Positions 50,201 to 55,504 of a stretch of 64,000 nucleotides of DNA are shown in pieces. The stretch covers positions 1 through 64,000 of the forward strand of contig JAQMWT010000252.1 in the NCBI GenBank assembly GCA_029834535.1, written 5' to 3'. Each line of letters begins with the position of its first letter. Position 1 is the stretch's first letter. Both the position numbers and the translations under genes were made by a program. This DNA is from Chrysophaeum taylorii. Taxonomy: Eukaryota; Sar; Pelagophyceae; Pelagomonadales; Pelagomonadaceae. The notes below the pieces were generated by a model. That model had not been told where the DNA came from. It saw only the letters and a list, made by a program, of their open reading frames with translations, and searched no databases.

Positions 50201-52839
50201 TCGGGAATGTTTGGGGCGAGCGCGATTTCGGTCACGTTGAGGTACGAGATTTTCGAAAGATCAGAAAAATAATCCTGGAGATCGTTCGAGGAGGCGATGG
50301 TTACGCCGTCCAAGACGATCGCGGCTCGCGAGGGAGTGAGCGACAAAGCGAAATGAGACCACGACCCGTCGGAGACATCCTCTGGTTCCTCGATGTAGCA
50401 AATAGTGTATGCGACCGCGCTGTCGTCCTGGCCCGTCCAGGCTGTGGCACTTCCCATATCGAGATACAATACCGTGTCGTACATATACAGAAGGGCCGAA
50501 TACTCGGTGTTTTGTGCTTCGAAGGTCACCCTCGCGATGCCGACGACGCCGGAATTCGAATCGGCCGACCAATCGTACGGCATCATCCAAAACGCTAGGG
50601 TAGCGCCCGTTCCGTCTGCTGCTTCTTCGAAGGAATTTGAGAGCCACGACGATATCAGGAAGGCTTCGTAGGTAATGGACCCGTCGCCCGCCGCGTACAA
50701 GCATCCGTACCCGTACAGACACGTGTCGCCGTACACGGAGTCGACGACAATGGCCGTCGACTCGGAGGCATAAACGCATTCGCCGTCCGTGTCTTCTTCT
50801 TCCTCCTCCGAACTCCAGCCAGAGGAGTCGGAAGAGTCGCCGTCGTCGAACGTGTAGTACCTCAACAAAAAGTCTGTAAAATCAGACGACGACGACCTCA
50901 CCACTCTTGAATACGTGATGCTCTGGGTGTTGTCGGAGCGCGACGACACGGCAAGGATCGAATCATCAAAGTCGTAGTACGCTCCGCTCTTCTCGGGTAA
51001 AGACAGCGAAGACGGACAAGAGGAAAAAGTGACGAGGTCTTCGAAGCTGCCGTCGCCAGCGCAATAATCGTCGTCCTGACACGCTTGATATCCGGTTCGC
51101 GTGTACTTGGACCCCGAATATGGTGTGGTGAAGTACCCTTCGGGCGCCTTCTTGTAAGACGCCGAACCCTCGGGGCAGAAGTAAGCCGCGGGATCGACGA
51201 CGGTGGCGTCGACTTGGTCCGTGCATTGGACGGGCGACGAGCAGCACGCTTCGCATATGTATCCGGAAGGACACACGGCCGTGCAGGTCGAGGAGGTTTC
51301 CCCCGTATCTTCGCCATAATATCCTTCGGGACAGCACGATCTGGTCCCCTCCGAACAGTAGTACCCGGCTTCGCATTGCGATTCGCCGTAGCGATAAGAC
51401 GCGTTGACCGCGGTCGGGGTGGAATAGAATCCGGAGGATACGGAGGTCGGCGTGGATCCGGTCCCCTCCGCACAATAGACCGACGCAGGATACGTATACC
51501 CCGACCCGCACGCAACCCGCGTATCCTCCGAGGCGTCGTAGGCGGTGCCCTCGGCGCACCGGTATCCCGCCAGACACGCCCCCGAGCAATACTCCGACGT
51601 CTCGCCCTCGCCGCCGTAGTACCCTTCTAGGCATTTGCCAGAACAGTCGCTGGTCGTCAAGGCAGAAGCCGCTCCATACCTCCCGGCCGCGCAATACCCG
51701 TCGCAGCTCGAGGACGTCGACCCGCCCACGCCGTAGGTGCCGCGCGGACACGCCGTGCAGCTCGTAGACCCTTCGACCGCGTAGTACCCCGCGTCGCACT
51801 CCGTGCAGCTCGTCGCGGCAGTAGTTGTGTTCGTATAAGCTCCGGCCTCGCAGGTGTCGCACTCCCACGCGGTCCCGGTCGTCGAGTATTTCCCCGAAGG
51901 ACAGCTCACCGAGTAGATAGCACCGCTCTCGACCCCGGTCCCGTCGGAATCGTCGTAAGAATCGGTGGCGTAATGTCCGGCAGCCGACGCCGTGCACCCC
52001 GTCGATTCCGTGGAGGACGCGTAATACCCCTCCGGACATTCCTCGCACTCGGATGCGCCATTTGAAGCGGCATATTTCCCTTGCGAGCAAGACGTGCATT
52101 CGGTGGCGCCCGACGACGAGTACTTTCCGGCGGGACACGTGGAACACCCGCACTCCGTACAGTATCCGTTCGAGCAGGTCGTCGCAGATCCCGTGGTAAT
52201 CGTGCCGTCGCTCGAGTACGTCCCTGCCGAGCACGACACGGCGGGACTCCTATAGCACCAGTCGGTGCTGTCGTCGTCGTAGAACGTCGTCCCGACCTGC
52301 TTGAGCTGACGAGCTCGTGGTGGTGGTGGTGGTGGTGGTGACTCGTCGGAGAGCCGTCGCCCCCCGCACCTTTCTTCTTCTTCTTCTTCTTCTTCGAACT
52401 TGAATTGTGCGAGCAGACGCCGCACGCAGGCCGCGCCCTCAGCGGGCGTCGCGCCCGTAACGACGATTCTTCCACTACCGACGAGACGGTCGACCGCGTC
52501 GGCGACGCGAGCGACCGCCTCCGCAAACGTCGCCCGCGACGACACCAAAATGTCTTCCTCGGTCTCGTCGATCCCGAGCCCCACGACCTCCAGCGCGTTC
52601 AGCCCGCGTCCCCCAGCCCAGTACCGCGGGCTTGCCGCCGTACCCGAACCCAGAGCGGTTGCAGCCTTTAAAACCAGTGCCTCCATCGCCATCGCCTCGC
52701 GCGCCGTCGGAGCCCCGTTGTTGCTGCACCCCACGCCTAAACTTCCGCGTGCGGCCGACCGCACGATCTCCCGCCACTCCTTTGACTCCTCCCCCGCAGC
52801 GGCGAAGCCGACGACCAACGCCCACCACCGCATCATCAT
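38209..52839 (-). CDS. Giant multi-domain surface receptor (Cys-rich, LamG-like, cadherin, IPT/TIG, multi-span TM)
   Basis: One uninterrupted frame of 4,876 residues. An in-frame TTG extends 13 codons upstream, but ATG 52839 gives a good signal peptide (MMMRWWALVVGFAAAG). In order: about 195-600, TNFR/GCC2-GCC3-like Cys-rich repeats (CPAGKYSSSGATECTSC type); 620-905, a LamG-like sandwich; 1083-1295, a second sandwich; 1323-2350, nine or so cadherin repeats with ten linkers such as DVNDSPV, DENDAPEF and DVNEAPSL; 2350-3915, about thirteen IPT/TIG repeats (TAGGETLYLNGTNFG type); 4030-4206, another Cys-rich region (CVDCPAGSTCDDF). From about 4225 there are eight or nine membrane spans in a TRP-like block (FMQVLSIFAATNLAWPP). 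The cytoplasmic tail has a coiled coil and ends HNPMRK. This is a calcium-dependent adhesion or mechano/chemosensory receptor by domain content; the actual role is unknown. It is the intact source of the degraded copy at 55.5-64 kb. Confidence 0.9.
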   Translation of the reverse strand: MMMRWWALVVGFAAAGEESKEWREIVRSAARGSLGVGCSNNGAPTAREAMAMEALVLKAATALGSGTAASPRYWAGGRGLNALEVVGLGIDETEEDILVSSRATFAEAVARVADAVDRLVGSGRIVVTGATPAEGAACVRRLLAQFKFEEEEEEEERCGGRRLSDESPPPPPPPRARQLKQVGTTFYDDDSTDWCYRSPAVSCSAGTYSSDGTITTGSATTCSNGYCTECGCSTCPAGKYSSSGATECTSCSQGKYAASNGASECEECPEGYYASSTESTGCTASAAGHYATDSYDDSDGTGVESGAIYSVSCPSGKYSTTGTAWECDTCEAGAYTNTTTAATSCTECDAGYYAVEGSTSCTACPRGTYGVGGSTSSSCDGYCAAGRYGAASALTTSDCSGKCLEGYYGGEGETSEYCSGACLAGYRCAEGTAYDASEDTRVACGSGYTYPASVYCAEGTGSTPTSVSSGFYSTPTAVNASYRYGESQCEAGYYCSEGTRSCCPEGYYGEDTGETSSTCTAVCPSGYICEACCSSPVQCTDQVDATVVDPAAYFCPEGSASYKKAPEGYFTTPYSGSKYTRTGYQACQDDDYCAGDGSFEDLVTFSSCPSSLSLPEKSGAYYDFDDSILAVSSRSDNTQSITYSRVVRSSSSDFTDFLLRYYTFDDGDSSDSSGWSSEEEEEDTDGECVYASESTAIVVDSVYGDTCLYGYGCLYAAGDGSITYEAFLISSWLSNSFEEAADGTGATLAFWMMPYDWSADSNSGVVGIARVTFEAQNTEYSALLYMYDTVLYLDMGSATAWTGQDDSAVAYTICYIEEPEDVSDGSWSHFALSLTPSRAAIVLDGVTIASSNDLQDYFSDLSKISYLNVTEIALAPNIPDVDDSTSSTTVWYGAGGAKYYDDVMVFGAELYGSEITIAAAEDAVATAIDATCDYNSTLRVNESSGELYASTSVDYDKCSQFYATLLAKLPSDSSSSSSVDSIEFCNAPYASEILTLSLEYGGNDECTPGTEWTSGDGFVQVVCGNKTYTTKDSEYSTCGTHDWKCIGEDYAIVTYKLDTGKDFELYAKCTDGSGDACTVASCDDASSNACEAETELYHAFSRTWDTRSGTFEFNVTDDSVNNSKSCTMMSDDANYVSVFGTSTIYDNSETTITVLQRQSNIYRNMAIWGRVQSWPTENIEKTKYLNGYLCNLWTDQTEYIASLIIKYYPEGDGSGTTLAETDDAFEYKPQKWYSMKFTLDGSSLLCQIWQEDDTSGDPYVTLSATDSNFDTGMVGVQTYRDDYGNHYWNKITVNGTQVESDDETPAPTASYTPAPTYFKTDYDIYYPTAYAYCTVLVDVADENDAPTCDPSNVTFSVDEYSDLYTLIGTALDAYCTDSDSNMQSLLFSMNSTCSSTDAESSVGIETCGGQLYVLDDELDASDDDNPFTLCIDVCDDGGLCDSIAVTVVVDNVNDSPVIHESCPVVVYLPENSEIGTLTDQSSLNATDPDAGDTLTWSISTDPWSYILAINATSGELYANSSVLDYESQVTYAGFGLTVTDSGGLADTCSVTLKLLDENDAPEFSTTSSSYAVDEDASPGDDVGAVTATDEDGDTLVYNLSYAFVADSSSSSSSSSYLWLFAVTKKRGELSISSTASSRRVRNALDYESHPSREFTVGVSAFDGTASTVGNWTVTIADANDAPVANTSIFYVDENISPTYVVGNVSVYDQDVADGSQSLSYYIIADDPDVSGSVAFVSDSLPTLDGRFAFNYESKTTYTLTYKVTDSGVPAASDTAEIIVMVQDVNEAPSLDAYETDLVLYENSGVGGIVMTSSYVDFLLSDYASDPDDANTTYGTLAYSVVENDYFDVDGAYVVALQDFDYETDDDSYEVTVIVADGGGLSANLTYTISILDVNEKPSATSQLMWLPTNTDVGGSLGTLSGTDPESDTLTFNETISTEYANLTVAGGFVPEEILSFTTYSSGAVSVVLAQDITALDENFNFTYLVSARETSTPEKYYSANTATLKIAVVYEAYNQAPYFEGSKNFSVGENSADGTWIGTIRGLDPNDDQSVSFAVVSTAPTAAADAISLDVNSGNLSVAESSYFDYEAFASHKFYVVASITDSYTYPSSADATFAITLIDEPEAPVLDTINSDNFYVDEDAGFGHKIGTNITASDDDFYDLGYLTYSLSTTTSKNERRRRLDESSSPFSLVTYTDDADGQIAARLELASSLDYETESSYDISITVTDSTGLNDTTDLTVTVKDVDEAPIFDYSSYGFAIAEDAASTTVVGTVSATDEDGDLLKYELVNASGYPFAIAAAGNIYITETLDYETTSSYFFGVKVYESSTTEGYSDYANVTITVTDVNDLAVTAITPSTLGTLGGETVTLVGTNFGPTDRTWIYVNVSANYYDATTGTRFYARNCSVTVVNTEIQCLSDEGVGSDHTWNVTLRGVDEDDGALEWIWSTLASATTSYATPSIDEIVSIASASGDTLTALPTAGGATVTLNGTGFPPYCTIYCEHQACGGECVGADETCDLMPFEGTNGSYACSADLEDAIDVLYGLSDFSDDDDSAADFECDSVAVVGPYTSDTAALASYSSTVIECTTGDGYGGPLYWEAEVGLDADADSSLTSGIYESDVSHQAPSITSISYSGGAPATNLSTAGGETLYLNGTNFGPVTASDFSATYGPVTGSGTKYAASSCEVTVAHTRAVCDSAAGVGADLVWVATRSDIESSVSSAYASYAAPEIATTGDIVGGVGASGGTTAGDEYFYIQGTNFGPTTEVLSPSVAYGPSGTEYVASDCAVVVSHTKIGCYTVAGTGKNLAARVTVGSQDSDISYDTNISYGAPTVSYYVGSWDSNDDRSGQLAAGGEWVLIYGTNFGTVSADAIDAVYYGPEEDPDRYVACDVSLDYGGVTTRRLLREGRTPHRRTTTVRGPWHSEPVVSLASGRAWPHLQKGIKTSAKQRHSPTSQRAKMIIKQATREETRSTASRSFRRRRRRPTTKSVASPKRSRGRDLLMVETDAPTVLPSPTPTPLPSEPAPSYTESPTYSTAPTETTAPTASCECYVTVSHYAINCTTVPATGTDHLWTVVIDGQASDVASTDTEEPSITGLAGAGRSDAAYAGDEVVIIYGENFGEDSSTLDEVTYGPSGTEWTARNCSVVRPDSEIACRTAPGLGTSMTWIVTVDGQSSDESDETSSYVVPVLSSISPSTATSSGGDTLVISGTNLGYLASDITLSVYWDDDLEAIDGDARYSEFTSDYVYECSSSSSSTGDDSSSSSSECFDFTLPEMDDTDQSRTLYVKLKSSDETSISESSNSVDFTYSDPYISAVSNVDGDASGTTDLVITGTSFALSGTLYVDSVAQSVSTWDHERITLTYTGDSGNVTVAVGSATSNTVRFEDSSPLLMYGYEDYSCDSDGYRTDALDIPGSGLTENCTLAGYYVSSDVDDLAVYVGDFEATVISGGTDVTSDFPDATRTVRSVTFEIPQGYGTDNMVVVYSNGRSSYSGNLSQVHYVDYNAPVVQQIVPPRVNTTGGTVYLYGYNFGRVADVVSLASSSSDVTYSVYSVIHTNLTIKVAAGVGTAESMTIRVDDQSTTLYRDDEVEPVDFLPPVITRWNPETVQHTAGGDLTVYGYNFGTSPTVSWTPVGTWLVLDDDDDAGDHTELSLSVGRGQGTHLFTVAAGDQNATALISYKSPYLISLTPDEAKTKGGTALTLNGTNLGTGSNYELSMTSYSGEYSFTSLNVTSYDDASITLRSPEGQADGDLKTSLTLCADIDLAWTCANSEGVANFSFEPPRFYYFSGGANDEDVLFSTCYGDDDDDDDDDFGSDDCTSSVTATCDRWTSDACGLSTEGGDDGDYAVTIVGENFGTSLEATVNWDGSALDDSYVLSVDHEAIEFMPPQSSGTDIPVRVTIGSRESNVGYFSYDPPWVTRTSPTDFDADGDSIYLYGRNFGQTKSDAGSPIRVWIGDAKCEAIASSIWQQDDDDEVYLWCETEDSVRVGYKSLKVEVAYQNNSWDADDEKIYAECGSGKYGQEAFQVYSTEYGYCYSENNLDWDCSAYAAKCMNHWNSNISTEYDESLAYDVYYEKGGWLTADEEAIDCYTENPCKDSYLWGADANVNCSVLTRFDEFCVDCPAGSTCDDFNSLYPVEPVATSGHYRLQLDGLSGSNCATNREHRTVCWEFVSCSPTDACLGNNTCDEGYTKSKCGKCCDNSNIDTPDCEDEKDDDQYYYRTDGKCEKCPENIALTACLIIAAVVAGGYTAYVLKKKRVDIGIFSIGIDFMQVLSIFAATNLAWPPAVKVLYNSLSLFSLDFLNVFPPACSVDVGYETEWWIVELAPLFVGACIAAVYFVGLLFIKLGNSRRQKREERKKLRRLRSTMIGVALYLFYFLYVLVAQNTLDVFNCDKIDDDDGDVRSSHKYMSSEPTEQCWKKGEMQQRLVPWASIFFVLYVIGYPVVLASVLLPEAVRALMFDDQLLRAQGKGWDDDGITDYLMQLREVRVRYALLYYRFKPLYNYWFIPVVMRKMFLSIFSLIFRSSASFQLAALLLVMFIAYVAHCRCLPYMSPHDREEVLSKNVARCALLYEEEQKCEKARDLVLHGRHKKVLVFQMGTGDQLLSRKHIAEAVTQEFIDYNNVEAFLLAACILICLFGIMLDSEYLDDGNHRDEKHVVVNLTVAVIVVSLVYYFLVVWHEIIGAIFPSLRFTCFGLISSGTVTEEEDDKSEIDEDVELADGNPQFAQGAAKDDEEEQENIMTIQEQLEAKRLIERLTAENRSLKHDLQVAQMARDKTRAPFKKKPKKRGSGTVELGEVFGNDQQDGAAVEMPEMHNPMRAKPEVDLGDVFAADVSSDAVAENPMRQRPPSKNQVDLSVDHADEDKDDDEEVTFHNPMRK
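43690..44165 (-). other. Basic, Pro/Thr-rich insertion inside one IPT repeat of the giant protein
   Basis: About 160 residues interrupt an IPT module between DRYVACDVS and CECYVTVSHYAINC. The first part is strongly basic (RRLLREGRTPHRR; SFRRRRRRPTTKSVASPKRS). The second part is Thr/Pro/Ser-rich (VLPSPTPTPLPSEPAPSYTE). Neither looks like an extracellular beta-sandwich. It stays in frame, and the degraded inverted copy also contains it (near 62330-62420). Confidence 0.65.
52318..52342. repeat. GGT trinucleotide run within the giant gene
   Basis: About eight GGT units code for a proline run in the giant protein just after its N-terminal globular part. A second run (TTC, about 52372-52395) encodes consecutive glutamates. 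Confidence 0.8.
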
Positions 52840-53052
52840 TGGCCGAGAACGCACCCCTTCTTTCTGCCACAATATCAAAAAATAAACATTTATATACCGC
52901 CATCACTTACTAGTCAGGGCTCACAGGGCCCAGAGCTCAGCGCTCAGGGCTCAGGGCCAGGGCGGCGAATATCCACCTGCTGATCCGTCACAACCTTACT
53001 TTTTTTTGGACAGCACAAACAACTCGTTTCGGGAGATGATGCTGCCTCATGA

Positions 53053-53095
<43 letters not shown>

Positions 53096-53378
53096 GCGTG
53101 ATGGTGCGCGAGGCAATAAACGAATACCCGTGGTCGATCGATCGCTCGCTCCAAGTCCTGCGCACGGCGGCTAGCGCCGAGAATTCAAGCAGAAGAAGGT
53201 TTTTCGTATCATTCCAAAGGACAAAAAGGTCGTCGTCACATAGCATGTAGTGGTGCATCTCCTGCACTATATAGACTTGCCGCACTTCCAAGTCCCTTGG
53301 CGAATTAGATGTGAAATGCGTGTGAAAAAGGTTTAGGAAAAGCATTCTGAAAGGGGTAAGGGTTGTAATAATATCGAG
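52840..53378. other. Divergent intergenic region between the giant gene and UFD1
   Basis: The 539 bp separate two start codons and must hold both promoters. A direct repeat of GGGCTCA/GGGCCCAGAGCTCA type lies near 52916-52960 and a GAAA run at about 53049-53095. The region is included in the inverted, degraded copy (about 56250-56420). Confidence 0.55.
53049..53095. repeat. GAAA tetranucleotide microsatellite
   Basis: About eleven perfect AAAG/GAAA units upstream of UFD1. A shorter version occurs near 1975-1993. Confidence 0.9.
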
Positions 53379-54269
53379 ATGCTCTTCGGCGCGCACCTCG
53401 GCGAGACGTTCGACGAGCAGTACCACTGCTTTAGCGGGGCGTTCGCCGACAAGCCGCAGCTGGAGGAGGGCGACAAGATTCTGCTGCCGTCGTCGGCGTT
53501 CGAGCAGCTCGCGCGACTCCAGATCGAGTATCCGATGCTCTTCGAGCTGCGTTCCGCCCGCGGGCGTACGCACTGCGGCGTGATGGAATTCACCGCTCCC
53601 GAGGGGAATTGCTACCTGCCATTTTGGATGCTCCAGAACCTGATGCTGGAGGAAGGTGGCCTCGTCCACGTGAAAAACGTGTCGCTGCCCAAGGCGACGT
53701 TCGTGAAATTTAAGCCGCAGAGCGCGGACTTCCTCGACATATCGAATCCGCGCGCCGTTCTCGAGCGCCAGCTCCGGACATTTTCCTGCGTGACCGTCGG
53801 GGACCAGATCTGTTTGCCCTACAACGGCCGACGGTACTTCTTGGAGGTTCAGGAGGTTCGTCCCGGCGACGCGGCCTGCATTATAGAGACGGATTGCAAC
53901 GTTGACTTCGACGCTCCCGTCGGGTACCGCGAGCCCCCGCCTCCCCAGCGCGGGCCCGAGGTCCCCGAGCCCCAGAAGGCGCGACGAGAGGAAGAGGAAG
54001 AGGTATTCCAGGCCTTTCAGGGGAGCGGCCAACGTCTCGACGGCAAGGATCTCAAGGACGCTCAGGCGGCAAAGCTCCAGCCCCTGCCGACCAAAAAGCC
54101 ACCCCCCAAGCCCAACTTCGACTCGGCCGGCATGACGGCCTCCGGCTCGGCGCCGAAGGCTATGCCTCCGAAACCTGCGCCTAAGTTCAAGCCCGCCGCC
54201 TCCAAGTGGGCCAAAAACGCCAAACCCGCCTTCTCTGGCACCGGCAACAAGCTCTCCGGCGGACCCTAG
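53379..54269 (+). CDS. UFD1: UFD1, ubiquitin-binding cofactor of the CDC48/p97 segregase
   Basis: Intact 296-residue single-exon protein from ATG 53379. About residues 10-185 are the UFD1 double-psi barrel and beta-alpha roll: GAFADKPQLEEGDKILLPSS, AFEQLARLQIEYPMLFEL, THCGVMEFTAPEGNCYLPFW, ML(Q)NLMLEEGGLVHVKNVSL, DFLDISNPRAVLE and CIIETDCNVDFDAPVGY. These are the most conserved lines of the family. The remaining third is a low-complexity Lys/Pro/Ala-rich tail that would contain the p97- and Npl4-binding segments, ending NKLSGGP. With Npl4 it recruits ubiquitylated substrates to CDC48 for extraction from membranes and complexes. The only oddity is the degraded inverted copy of codons from about 255 back to the start at 55.5-56.3 kb. 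Confidence 0.95.
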   Translation: MLFGAHLGETFDEQYHCFSGAFADKPQLEEGDKILLPSSAFEQLARLQIEYPMLFELRSARGRTHCGVMEFTAPEGNCYLPFWMLQNLMLEEGGLVHVKNVSLPKATFVKFKPQSADFLDISNPRAVLERQLRTFSCVTVGDQICLPYNGRRYFLEVQEVRPGDAACIIETDCNVDFDAPVGYREPPPPQRGPEVPEPQKARREEEEEVFQAFQGSGQRLDGKDLKDAQAAKLQPLPTKKPPPKPNFDSAGMTASGSAPKAMPPKPAPKFKPAASKWAKNAKPAFSGTGNKLSGGP

Positions 54270-55000
54270 GTACTTGTTACCCTTGCTCTTCTCCTTCCTT
54301 CCCTTACGTTCATAGCGCGCGCATTCGACTCGACTCGACACAACCCTAGGCTCCTCCGCCGGTCGGGCCGCTCTTCTTCGCTTTATACATCCCTTTTACA
54401 TACGGCGACTGCCACATTATGGTGCTGGTGGGTAACTCGTGGACCCACCGGTGCGAGGCCTGTTCTAAAGCGAACTCGCGGTCTCGTCGCGCAGCAACCA
54501 GCCCCAAATTAATACTACTCTTACTCCCGTCCGTAATCTCTCTCTCTCTCCTCCGATCGATGAGCGCGGGCAGAATTCTTAATGACCAAAACGAGAATGC
54601 CTGCCCGCCGACCGCCCCATAATTCCTATTCGCCGACGTCGGCTGCGCCTACACTAGAGTACAATCTACCAAAAGCGGTTTGTCAACCTCGCGCGGACAA
54701 AGCCGCCGCCGCCGCCGCCGCCATATGCTTTGCTTGCTCGCTGAATAGTATCGTCTGCGGAGGCTCGGCGCAATAATATCCGTCGACGGTTAGAGCGAGA
54801 TCCGCGACCTTAGAGCTCGCAAGCGAGGGGACCGCTCACGCTGGACGGATATACGATGAACCCCGAAGAGCGTGATTTTCTCTTAAGAAGAAAGGAATGA
54901 GACTCTTCCCAAACATTCATTTCATTCATTACTATGTGTGGCGCCAAAACGCACTTAGGGGTTCGTACGATTACTCATGCGACAACAACAAATGTCCACT
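54270..55000. other. Intergenic, no gene called
   Basis: Contains a CT-rich run near 54538-54553 and a GCC run near 54703-54722. No tRNA-like cloverleaf or protein motif was found. This segment has no counterpart in the inverted copy and is part of the unique loop between the arms. Confidence 0.5.
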
Positions 55001-55149
55001 CCAAATTGTCAACCCAAGATGATGAGATGGGGCCGCCGCGCGAACACGAGCAACGATGCACGAGACCACAACAACAACCACCAAAGCCTGACGCGTCATC
55101 ATAAATTGTCGGCACAATCCTGGCAAGGCGATGACATCATCTGCCACTA

Positions 55150-55503
55150 CCGAATTTTCGTTCTGACGACAGAGATGATGGTCGCGTGTCTGACGACGAC
55201 GACGACGATGATGATGATGATCATGGTGGTCGTGCGCGGGAACAAGAATGAATCGTGCTTTTTGATGGAGATGTTCGACGCGGGGGTGATGGGTGGCAGG
55301 GTGCGTCGTACGAGATTCGAGCGGGTGGAACCGTGTCGATGTCCGGTTCTCTGGAATCAGGAGAGAGCGGTGTTGACGAGGTGTGTTTTGCGGACGCATC
55401 TTCTTACGAGATTGGTGTGGTGGAGGGCCTGTTTCCCTCGGAAGTGTCTTGGCGACTCGACAGCCTCGCCGGCGGCGCGCCGGCGACGGTTTCGTTTTGG
55501 TGA
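55150..55503 (+). pseudogene. Secreted-type beta-sandwich repeat protein fragment, one frameshift
   Basis: The piece reading GGDGWQGASYEIRAGG, SMSGSLESGESGVDEVCFAD and GLFPSEVSWRLDSLAG, then ATVSFW and a stop at 55503, matches a small domain common in marine algal surface proteins (DGWxGA...GTLESG...SEISWEL). The line before it, ESCFLMEMFDAG, lies one frame away, so a one-base shift near 55285 separates them. Upstream is a CGA/TGA microsatellite. It is a fragment of a gene whose 5' end is not recognisable. Right after its stop, at about 55505-55570, the degraded inverted duplication begins. Confidence 0.5.
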
Positions 55504-55504
55504 A

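Noticed and set aside
53333-54341. Minus-strand frame of up to 465 codons over UFD1
   Set aside because: UFD1 on the plus strand is unmistakable; the antisense frame has no motif and crosses a GAAA microsatellite.
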